From: Planctomycetales bacterium
Lineage (GTDB): Bacteria; Planctomycetota; JAKEIC01
Assembly (NCBI GenBank): GCA_022614695.1
Contig: JAKEIC010000362.1
Coordinates: 1-33,182, forward strand
Length of the DNA: 33,182 bases
Direction: 5' to 3'
Made by a program: the position numbers and the translations under genes. The stretch's first letter is position 1. Every line of letters begins with the position of its first letter. Positions 14,440-20,545 of the stretch are shown here, one piece after another. The notes below the pieces were generated by a model. It was not told where the DNA came from. It searched no databases and saw nothing but the letters and a program-made list of their open reading frames with translations.

Positions 14440-15093
14440 CTACCTCGACACGTACGCGTTCCGGCGCGCGATCCAGGCCACGGCCGGGGCGACGCTCGCG
14501 TAGCGGTCGGCGCTCCGGACGACCCCGACCACACGGCCTCTCTGGAGGATCGGGCTCCCCGAGTCCCCGCGCCGGACGCCGCCCTCGACCTCGAAGCGGC
14601 CGTTCTCGAGCACCGTCGCGCGCCGGACCGCGGGGCGCCAGGTCGGGTCGCCGAGCGCCGTCGTGCCCGAGCGCTCGAGGGTCACGACCCACGCGGGGCC
14701 GGGCTCGGGGGGGCCCGAGTCGGCGCTCTCCTCGGCGCCGGGCGCCGAGAGCAACGCCACGTCGCCGACCGGGTCACGCCAGACCACCCCGGCCCGCTCC
14801 CGTTCGGGGAGCGCGCCGGGGATCGCCGCCGGCCGGGCGATCGTCGCCCGTGCGGCGCCCTCCACCACGTGCGCCGCGGTGAGGACGAGGCCGCCGCCGA
14901 GGGCGACCCCGGTCCCGCGGGCGCCCCCGGTCTCCACCTCGACGACGGCCCCCGAGGGAACGCCGGCGTCCGAGGCCCTCGGCGCGAGGACCCCCGCCCG
15001 GACCAGGCTCTCCGTCACGGAGTCGAGGGCCGAGCACCCCGGCCCCGCCGCCATCGCCGCTCCCATGGCCACGTTGAGGATCGCGCGCTTCAT
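14440..15093 (-). CDS. Trypsin-like serine protease, lipoprotein
   Basis: This 217-residue protein starts with a lipoprotein-type signal (MKRAILNVAMGAAMAAGPGC, Cys20). The catalytic triad of the chymotrypsin fold is visible: LVLTAAHVV (H75), DPVGDVALL (D111) and RRGDSGSPI (S178). There is no PDZ domain, unlike HtrA proteases, and at about 195 mature residues it is a minimal protease. It should act in the periplasm, attached to a membrane. GAGGAGG lies before the ATG, inside the end of the receiver gene, and the two genes are 2 nt apart. The receiver protein is membrane-anchored too, so the pair may work together, but the substrate is unknown. Confidence 0.87.
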   Translation of the reverse strand: MKRAILNVAMGAAMAAGPGCSALDSVTESLVRAGVLAPRASDAGVPSGAVVEVETGGARGTGVALGGGLVLTAAHVVEGAARATIARPAAIPGALPERERAGVVWRDPVGDVALLSAPGAEESADSGPPEPGPAWVVTLERSGTTALGDPTWRPAVRRATVLENGRFEVEGGVRRGDSGSPILQRGRVVGVVRSADRYASVAPAVAWIARRNAYVSR

Positions 15094-15095
15094 GA

Positions 15096-15743
15096 CTACC
15101 TCCTCGCGCCCGACTCGCGGGCGACCTCGCGGCCCTCGTCCCGTGCGAGGTAGCCCTCGACCCGGGTGAGGAACCCGTCCACAGCCTGGATCCGAGTCCC
15201 GATCTGGTCCCTGACGATCCGCAGCCCCTCGATGGCGAGGAGCGAGACCCCGAGCACGGCCGCCGCCACGGCCGCCTGGATCCGCCGCCCGCCCCGCGAC
15301 GGCCGGGGCGCCGGCGTGGGCGTCGCCGCCGGCCTCTCGCCGCGGAGCCGTCGGGTCCCCTCGACGGCCGGCCCGACCAGGTCGAGCAGGACGTCGAGCG
15401 GGAACGGCTTGAGCAGGCACGACCGGGCCCCCGCCGCGAGCGATTCGGCGACCTTCTCGCGCGAGGCCGAGCCGGTCATCGCGATCACGGAGAGGGTCGG
15501 GTCCAGGCGCTTGAGCGCCCGGATCCCCGCGATCCCGTCCGCGCGCGGCATGTTCAGGTCGAGGAGGGCCGCGTCGGCCTCACGCGCGAGGGCGCGGTCG
15601 AAGACCTCGACGCCGTCCGAGGCGACCACCGTCTCGTAGCCGGCCGCCTCGAGGGCCCGGGACATGACCTCGCGCACGCACGGCTCGTCGTCGGCGATCA
15701 GGATCCGGCCCTTCGTCGCCCGTCTCATGGTCTTCGTGGCCAT
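15096..15743 (-). CDS. Response-regulator receiver protein with C-terminal membrane anchor
   Basis: This is a 215-residue protein from the ATG at 15743, chosen because a GGAAGGGAG Shine-Dalgarno precedes it. The receiver domain (residues about 12-135) has the acidic pair in LIADDEP (D18-D19), the phospho-acceptor LLDLNMP (D62), T90 in IAMTG and K112 in LLKPF. There is no DNA-binding domain. After a Pro/Arg-rich linker comes one transmembrane helix (about 157-180, AAVAAAVLGVSLLAIEGL) and a short charged end. A receiver fixed to the membrane is unusual, since most are soluble. No partner histidine kinase is in the window. It heads an operon with the protease and the zinc-ribbon membrane protein. 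The 296-bp region upstream (15744-16039) is divergent from the phosphohexomutase. Confidence 0.88.
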   Translation of the reverse strand: MATKTMRRATKGRILIADDEPCVREVMSRALEAAGYETVVASDGVEVFDRALAREADAALLDLNMPRADGIAGIRALKRLDPTLSVIAMTGSASREKVAESLAAGARSCLLKPFPLDVLLDLVGPAVEGTRRLRGERPAATPTPAPRPSRGGRRIQAAVAAAVLGVSLLAIEGLRIVRDQIGTRIQAVDGFLTRVEGYLARDEGREVARESGARR

Positions 15744-16004
15744 CGCTGGCTCCCTTCCTCCCGGGGAAGAGCGAGGGGGATGCCCGGCGCCATCCAGGGC
15801 GGCGCTCGGAGCAGAACGCAAGACTCTGTAAGGACTTAGAGCCGACTTGCGCGGAACCGCGATCCGGCCTCGTCATCGGCGCGTGTTCGGCTGGCCGCAC
15901 ACGCACTCCGGACGCCGCCCGGGGCGCCGGACGGCTGGGGCGGCCTCGGGAGCGGGAGCGGGAGAGGGAGGGGTGCTCGCCGGGTATCCGACTCCGGGCG
16001 ACCT

Positions 16005-16033
16005 TTGCGCCCGCCGGGACCCCGGCCTACGAT
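16005..16033 (+). promoter_or_regulatory. Possible promoter giving a leaderless phosphohexomutase mRNA
   Basis: TTGCGC (16005-16010) and TACGAT (16028-16033) are separated by 17 bp. The predicted start site coincides with the GTG at 16040, which has no Shine-Dalgarno. The -35 match is poor (3 of 6), so this rests mainly on spacing. In the rest of 15744-16039 I see no gene; short palindrome-like bases near 15823-15843 are too weak to interpret. Confidence 0.35.
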
Positions 16034-16039
16034 GGGCCC

Positions 16040-17398
16040 GTGGGTATCTTCAAGGCCTACGACGTCCGCGGGGTCTACCCCGACGAGCTGGACGAGAGGA
16101 AGGCCGAGAGGATCGGGGCTGCGTTCGCGGCGTTCCTCGGCGGGGGCCCCATCGCCGTCGGGCGCGACATGCGGTCCTCCTCCCCGGCAATCGCCGAGGC
16201 CGTCGCGCGCGGCGTCCGCTCGGCCGGGGCCGAGGTCGTGGACGTGGGGATGGTCTCGACGCCGGCGCTCTACTTCGCGGTCGTCCACCTCGGGCTCCGG
16301 GGAGGGGCGCAGGTGACGGCCTCCCACAACCCGGCGCGCTACACCGGCCTCAAGCTCTGCCGCGAGCAGGCGGCGCCGGTCGGGGAGGCGAGCGGGCTCC
16401 GGGAGATCGAGAAGGCCGTCTCGGCCGGGGGGATGAAGCCGTCGTCGCGGCCGGGCGGGCTCCGGCGCGAGGAGATCGGTCCCGCCTACCGCCAGCACGT
16501 ACGGCGCTGGCTCGGGGCGCCGGCCCGCAGCCTGAGGGTCGTCGTGGACGCGGGGAACGCCATGGGAGGCACCGAGACCCCGCTCGTGTTCGGCAACGAC
16601 CCGAAGGTCGAGCTGCTCCCCCTCTTCTGGGAGCCCGACGGGACCTTCCCTAACCACGAGCCGAACCCGCTCAAGCCCGAGAACCTCCGCGACCTCCGGG
16701 CGGCGGTCGTGCAGCACCGGGCCGACTGCGGGGCGGCCCTGGACGGGGACGCCGACCGATGCGCCTTCGTGGACGAGCGGGGCGAGGCGATCCCGTGCGA
16801 CGCGGTGACGGTGCTCCTCGCGCGGTCGGTCCTGGCCGGCGAGAAGGGCGCCGCGGTCGTCTACGACCTCCGCTCCTCGGACGCGGTCCCCGAGATCGTG
16901 CGGGAGCTGGGCGGGCGCGCGATCCGCGAGCGGGTCGGCCACGCCTTCATCAAGGCGACGATGCGGAAGGAGAACGCGGCCCTCGGGGGAGAGCTCTCCG
17001 GCCACTACTACTTCCGGGACAACTCCTACTGCGACTCGGGAGCCATTGCTCTCGCCTGCGTCCTGAACGTGCTCGGGAACGCGAAGGAGCCCCTCTCGAA
17101 GCTCGTCGCCCCGGCCCGGCGCTACTACGCGACGGGCGAGGTGAATTTCCACGTCGCGGACCCGGACGGCCTCATGGAGAAGGCCGTGGCGGCCTTCCCC
17201 GGCGCCGAGGTGGATCGCCTCGACGGCGTGACCGTCCGCCTCCCGAAGATGTGGTTCAACCTGAGGAAGTCGAACACCGAACCGATCCTCCGGCTGAACC
17301 TCGAGGGCAAGACCGGGAAGGAGCGGAAGGCCGGGCTCGAGAAGCTGCTCGGGATCCTGGGGGAGCCGGAGGGCGGGCGGCCGAGCTTCCGGAAGTAG
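16040..17398 (+). CDS. Phosphomannomutase/phosphoglucomutase
   Basis: This 452-residue enzyme of the alpha-D-phosphohexomutase family (ManB/AlgC type) interconverts hexose 6- and 1-phosphates for polysaccharide and glycan precursors in the cytoplasm. Motifs in order are FKAYDVRGVYPDEL at the start, the phosphoserine loop VTASHNP (S95), the metal loop DGDADR (235-240), the sugar-binding GELSGH (317-322) and the phosphate-binding KSNTEPILRL near the end. Length is normal for the family. GTG is taken as the start because the conserved FKAYDVRG motif follows at once. The next gene on this strand (YjbQ family) begins about 107 nt later. Confidence 0.95.
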   Translation: MGIFKAYDVRGVYPDELDERKAERIGAAFAAFLGGGPIAVGRDMRSSSPAIAEAVARGVRSAGAEVVDVGMVSTPALYFAVVHLGLRGGAQVTASHNPARYTGLKLCREQAAPVGEASGLREIEKAVSAGGMKPSSRPGGLRREEIGPAYRQHVRRWLGAPARSLRVVVDAGNAMGGTETPLVFGNDPKVELLPLFWEPDGTFPNHEPNPLKPENLRDLRAAVVQHRADCGAALDGDADRCAFVDERGEAIPCDAVTVLLARSVLAGEKGAAVVYDLRSSDAVPEIVRELGGRAIRERVGHAFIKATMRKENAALGGELSGHYYFRDNSYCDSGAIALACVLNVLGNAKEPLSKLVAPARRYYATGEVNFHVADPDGLMEKAVAAFPGAEVDRLDGVTVRLPKMWFNLRKSNTEPILRLNLEGKTGKERKAGLEKLLGILGEPEGGRPSFRK

Positions 17399-17420
17399 CG
17401 CGACACGGCGACGCGCGGAC

Positions 17421-17441
17421 GCCCTTCGACGAGCTCAGGGC
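17421..17441. repeat. REP-like palindromic intergenic motif
   Basis: GCCCT at 17421-17425 and AGGGC at 17437-17441 are inverted around TCGACGAGCTC, between the phosphohexomutase and YjbQ genes. Very similar TTCGAC..GCTCAGGGC motifs are scattered through many high-G+C environmental genomes as interspersed repeats. That resemblance is from memory. Only one copy is visible here. Confidence 0.4.
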
Positions 17442-17505
17442 AGGGCGGCGACGCGGCGAGGGAGGGAACCAGATGCCCCGAGAGAGGACCGCCGAGGAGG
17501 GACCG

Positions 17506-17925
17506 GTGCGAGTCGCGACCGAGAAGATCCCCGTCTCGACGGGGCCCGGGATGCAGATCGTGGACGTGACGGCCGCGCTTTCGGAGCGGCTCCGCGCCCT
17601 CGGGGCGCGGTCGGGCGTCGCGACGGTCTTCGTCTCGGGCTCGACGGCCGCGCTCACGACCGTCGAGTACGAGCCGGGGCTCGTCCGAGACCTCCAGGAA
17701 CTCTTCGAGCGCCTCGCGCCGCAGGGGGCCCGCTACCACCACGAGGGAAGATGGCACGACGGGAACGGGCACTCCCACGTCCGCGCGTCGCTCCTCGGCC
17801 CGTCGCTCTCGATCCCCGTCGTCGAGGGGAAGCTCACCCTCGGCACGTGGCAGCAGGTGATCTTCGTGGACTTCGACGTGCCCGCGCGGGAGCGGGAGTT
17901 AGTAGTCCAGTACGTTGGAGAATAG
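17506..17925 (+). CDS. yjbQ: YjbQ/UPF0047 family protein
   Basis: This 139-residue protein matches the YjbQ (UPF0047, secondary thiamine-phosphate synthase-type) family. Typical segments are VATVFVSGSTAALTTVEYEPG, the His-rich DGNGHSHVRASLLG, VVEGKLTLGTWQQVIFVDFD and a final REREL. Members have weak thiamine-phosphate synthase activity in vitro; the physiological role is unsettled. I chose GTG 17506 because GAGGAGG lies five nt upstream and family members begin at this point. ATG 17473, with its own GGAGG, would add 11 residues. The small gene at 17955 follows after 29 nt. Confidence 0.9.
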   Translation: MRVATEKIPVSTGPGMQIVDVTAALSERLRALGARSGVATVFVSGSTAALTTVEYEPGLVRDLQELFERLAPQGARYHHEGRWHDGNGHSHVRASLLGPSLSIPVVEGKLTLGTWQQVIFVDFDVPARERELVVQYVGE

Positions 17926-17954
17926 GGTCCGGCTCGAGATCGGGAGGAGGCGTC

Positions 17955-18152
17955 ATGAGGGTCGCGTTCCGTGTCTTCCGCAGCGCGTGGACTTCCTGGG
18001 AGTCGCTCTTCGGCCAGGCGGCGCGGTTCGCCACCGACGTCGGGCGGGACCGGCTGATCTCGATCTCGCACAGCGAGGACAAGGACGAGGGCGTGGTCAC
18101 GATCTGGTACTGGGCGAACGCGGAGAGGCGCCCCACGCGGCGGCACGAGTGA
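17955..18152 (+). CDS. Small hypothetical protein downstream of yjbQ
   Basis: This 65-residue protein starts at an ATG with GGAGGAGG four nt upstream. The sequence MRVAFRVFRSAWTSWESLF, then FATDVGRDRLISISHSEDKDE and VVTIWYWA, looks like a compact alpha/beta domain with many aromatic residues. It has no signal or membrane helix. The good ribosome-binding site and composition make it a convincing gene. I recognise no named family. It is probably cotranscribed with yjbQ. Confidence 0.75.
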   Translation: MRVAFRVFRSAWTSWESLFGQAARFATDVGRDRLISISHSEDKDEGVVTIWYWANAERRPTRRHE

Positions 18153-18185
18153 AGCGTGTCGCGCCAGTCGGAGGGCCGCCAGTCC

Positions 18186-18587
18186 CTACGCGCCCGGGTC
18201 CACCCAGGCGAGGCCGTCCACGTGGCCAAAGTGGGCATCGGAGGACACGAGGGTCGCCCCCGTCTCCATCGCGTGCGCGGCGATCCACATGTCGTTCGAT
18301 GGAATGAGGCGACCCTTCTTCCTGAGGCCCGCCGCGATGCGGGCATAGCGCTCGGCCGTCGTCATCGTGACGTCCACGACCGTGACCTCCGGGTCTGTCA
18401 TGAAACCGCGAAGGTGCCTCTCATTCTCCTCGCGCCGAGTCCCGGCCTGGAAACCGTAGAGGAGCTCACCGGCGACGAGGGTGGAGAAAACGATGCCCTC
18501 GGCCTCCGAGACGATCTCGACGACGCGCGGGACCCCGTTCCGGAGCGCCGTGTACCCGGCGGTGTCCAGGAGGACCTTCAACGCCAC
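18186..18587 (-). CDS. vapC: VapC-type PIN-domain toxin
   Basis: This 133-residue protein has a PIN ribonuclease fold. The acidic active-site set is present: LLDTAGY (D8), LVAGELLYGF (E41), SNDMWIAAHA (D99) and SSDAHF (D117). VapC toxins cleave RNA, often tRNA or rRNA, when free of antitoxin. The start is GTG 18587, overlapping the antitoxin end by 10 nt; a TTG at 18581 (TTGA overlap) is an alternative giving MKVLLDTAGY. Toxin downstream of antitoxin with overlap is the normal VapBC order. Confidence 0.92.
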   Translation of the reverse strand: MALKVLLDTAGYTALRNGVPRVVEIVSEAEGIVFSTLVAGELLYGFQAGTRREENERHLRGFMTDPEVTVVDVTMTTAERYARIAAGLRKKGRLIPSNDMWIAAHAMETGATLVSSDAHFGHVDGLAWVDPGA

Positions 18588-18871
18588 TTCTCTTCGTCCA
18601 CCACCTCGAAATCCTGGCACGCCTTCTCGATCTGGCGCGCTTCCTCGGCGCTCATGGTGCCGATGAACCGGTCGAGGGAGTGGCCGATCTTGCGCCGGCC
18701 GAGCGGACGGGCGTCCAACCCGACGCCGGCCCTCAGGAGGCGCACCGCGGCCTGGTTGAGGGAGATTCCCTCAGCCTTGGCGAGATCCCGGATCCGTCGA
18801 GCGAGATCGTCGCCGAACCGGATCGTGAGCTGCTTCTTTCCTCGCGGCTGGCGACTCGCCGTGCGACTCAC
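18578..18871 (-). CDS. VapB-like ribbon-helix-helix antitoxin
   Basis: This 97-residue protein starts at GTG 18871. The N-terminal half has a ribbon-helix-helix pattern (KKQLTIRFGDDLARRIRDLA then EGISLNQAAVRLL), which binds operator DNA as a dimer. The C-terminal half (SLDRFIGTMSAEEARQIEK, ending DFEVVDEEKWR) is acidic and suited to wrap the toxin. The GTG lies inside a 15-bp palindrome and just downstream of promoter-like boxes, fitting autoregulation by the VapBC complex. No Shine-Dalgarno is visible. Confidence 0.85.
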   Translation of the reverse strand: MSRTASRQPRGKKQLTIRFGDDLARRIRDLAKAEGISLNQAAVRLLRAGVGLDARPLGRRKIGHSLDRFIGTMSAEEARQIEKACQDFEVVDEEKWR

Positions 18872-18879
18872 AGTGAGTC
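18865..18879. promoter_or_regulatory. Palindromic operator candidate for vapBC
   Basis: A perfect inverted repeat, GACTCAC and GTGAGTC with one central base, covers the predicted transcription start and the antitoxin start codon (18869-18871). Binding here would block both transcription and translation. Confidence 0.55.
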
Positions 18880-18908
18880 ACACTACTGACCTCGGCGGGT
18901 GACGTCAA
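18880..18908 (-). promoter_or_regulatory. vapBC promoter candidate
   Basis: On the minus strand TTGACG (18908-18903) and TAGTGT (18885-18880) are 17 bp apart. The start site would be about 18873, two nt from the GTG. The -35 box includes the stop codon of the upstream methyltransferase gene. Confidence 0.5.
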
Positions 18909-20071
18909 GGCACGACCCCCAGCACCGCCGTCAGGTACTTCCCCTCGGGGAAGTGGAGCGGCACGGGATGGTCGGCGGCGGCGCCCGAGACTCGCAGGAT
19001 GCGGAGGTCGCGGCCGGCCTCGGCCGAGGCCTCCTTGAGGGTCGCGACGAACATCGGCTCGGTCACGAGGCCCGTGCAGGCGCAGGTGAGCAGGAGGCCC
19101 CCGGGCCGGAGCGCCCGGAGCGCGAGGACGTTCAGGTCCCGGTACATCCCGAGCGCGCGGGGCACCTCGGCCTTCACCTTCGCGAGCTTCGCCGGATCGA
19201 GGACGACGGCGTCGAAACGGGGGCCGCCGGGCGCCCGGAGGTAGTCGAAGAGGTCGGCCGAGACCCACTCGGCCCGCACGCCGTTCAGGCCCGCGTTCTC
19301 GCGGGCCAGGTCGAGGGCCGACTCGTCGAGCTCCACCCCGGTCACGCTCTTCGCCCCGCCCCGGAGCGCGTGGATCCCGAACGCCCCCGTGTAGCAGCAG
19401 CCGTCGAGGACGTCGCGGCCGGCCGCGAGGGCGGCGAAGGCGAGCCGGTTCTCGCGCTGGTCGCAGAAGAAGCCGGTTTTGTGGCCGCGCCGGAGGTCCA
19501 CGCGGAACCGGGCGGCCCCCTCGCGGACCGTGACGAGGGGGCCGTCGGTGTCCGGGGGCTCGAAGCCCTCGCGGGAGGCGGCGCGCGCGTCCGCCCGGAA
19601 GAGGACGCGCGTCCCGGGACAGACGGCCGCGAGGGCCGCCTCGACGTCGGCGCGCATCCGCCACCAGCCGGCGCTGAAGACCTCGGCCACGAGCCAGTCG
19701 GCGTAGCGGTCCACGACGAGCCCGGAGAGGCCGTCCCCCTCGGAGTTCACGAGGCGGAACGCGTCCGTCGTCTCGGGGACTCGCAGCACGTCGGTCCGGA
19801 GCCTCTGCGCCTCGCGGACTCGCCTCTCGACGAACGCCCGGTCGAGTGCCTCGGCCGGGTCCTCCGTGACGATCCGGACCGCGACCTCGGCGCGCGGGTT
19901 GTAGAAGCCGCGTCCCACCGGGCGTCCCCGGCGGTCCCGCACGAGGACCGTCGCGCCTGGCTCGAGGCGCGCCGGTCGCACCATCTTCCTCCAGATCCAG
20001 GGGTGGAGGGAGGCCCGCTCGGTGGAGAGCCGGACTTCGGGGGGACGGTCAACCACGACTGTGTTCACCAC
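18905..20071 (-). CDS. RlmI-like 23S rRNA cytosine methyltransferase
   Basis: This protein of up to 388 residues has a PUA-like RNA-binding N-terminus (ASLHPWIWRKMVRPARLEPGATVLVRD, VGRGFYNP) and a class I SAM methyltransferase domain. Motifs are LDGCCYTGAFGIHAL (SAM loop), VTGVELDESAL, VVLDPAKLAK (motif IV) and LLLTCACTG with the cysteine expected for m5C catalysis. RlmI makes m5C at 23S rRNA position 1962 in E. coli; the same activity is inferred. The GTG at 20071 lies inside the left inverted repeat of the GxxExxY element. The in-frame GTG at 20056 is a plausible alternative. No clear Shine-Dalgarno is present. Confidence 0.88.
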   Translation of the reverse strand: MVNTVVVDRPPEVRLSTERASLHPWIWRKMVRPARLEPGATVLVRDRRGRPVGRGFYNPRAEVAVRIVTEDPAEALDRAFVERRVREAQRLRTDVLRVPETTDAFRLVNSEGDGLSGLVVDRYADWLVAEVFSAGWWRMRADVEAALAAVCPGTRVLFRADARAASREGFEPPDTDGPLVTVREGAARFRVDLRRGHKTGFFCDQRENRLAFAALAAGRDVLDGCCYTGAFGIHALRGGAKSVTGVELDESALDLARENAGLNGVRAEWVSADLFDYLRAPGGPRFDAVVLDPAKLAKVKAEVPRALGMYRDLNVLALRALRPGGLLLTCACTGLVTEPMFVATLKEASAEAGRDLRILRVSGAAADHPVPLHFPEGKYLTAVLGVVP

Positions 20072-20089
20072 AGAGACACAGAGACACAG
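20067..20089. repeat. Left arm of 23-bp inverted repeat around the GxxExxY gene
   Basis: This begins ACCACAGAGACACAGAGA. It consists of CACAGAGA units (8-bp period) and is an exact reverse complement of 20501-20523. It overlaps the earliest possible start of the RlmI-like gene. Confidence 0.9.
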
Positions 20090-20113
20090 TAGAGGCCAGA
20101 CGAGATAGCGGTG

Positions 20114-20545
20114 TCACAGCACAACCCTCTTGATCCCATCCTTGATTGCCGGGACGTTGAAGTTGATCAGGAGCCCCAGGCGGTGTCTCGACAGCTTGAG
20201 ATAGGTGAGGAGCTGTGCGAGATGAACGGGAAGCAGAGTCTCCACGGCCTTGAGTTCGACAACGACCATGCTCTCGACGAGCAGGTCGAGGCGCAATCCA
20301 GCGTCGAGCCGCAGGCCGTCATACACGACGGGCAGCGTCACCTGCCGCTCGACGGTCAATCCCTGCTTGGAGAGTTCATGGCATAGACAAACTTCATAGA
20401 CGCTCTCCAAGAGTCCCGGTCCAAGGGCAGAATGCACCGCAAACGCAGCCTCGACGATCTGTCCCGACACCCTATTGAATTCGGGAGCGAGTTCCTGTCT
20501 CTGTGTCTCTGTGTCTCTGTGGTTGATCTCGTGCTCTCTGTTCAT
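20114..20545 (-). CDS. GxxExxY protein (PD-(D/E)xK-like)
   Basis: This 143-residue protein has the family motif GLLESVY (G44, E47, Y50), preceded by [16 protein letters not shown]. Typical later segments are [22 protein letters not shown] and VVVELKAVE (D87, E97, K99, resembling a nuclease core), then [12 protein letters not shown] and LGLLINFN. The family is widespread and often multi-copy; its function is unproven. Residues 8-15 (NHRDTETQ) are encoded by the right arm of the inverted repeat. Its ATG overlaps the stop of the squalene-cyclase-repeat gene (ATGA). It may be a small mobile or decaying element, or a nuclease gene spread with its repeats. Confidence 0.9.
   Translation of the reverse strand: MNREHEINHRDTETQRQELAPEFNRVSGQIVEAAFAVHSALGPGLLESVYEVCLCHELSKQGLTVERQVTLPVVYDGLRLDAGLRLDLLVESMVVVELKAVETLLPVHLAQLLTYLKLSRHRLGLLINFNVPAIKDGIKRVVL
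20501..20523. repeat. Right arm of 23-bp inverted repeat
   Basis: This is a perfect reverse complement of 20067-20089, lying inside codons 8-15 of the GxxExxY gene. Beyond the 23 bp the two flanks diverge, and no target-site duplication is evident. Confidence 0.9.
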
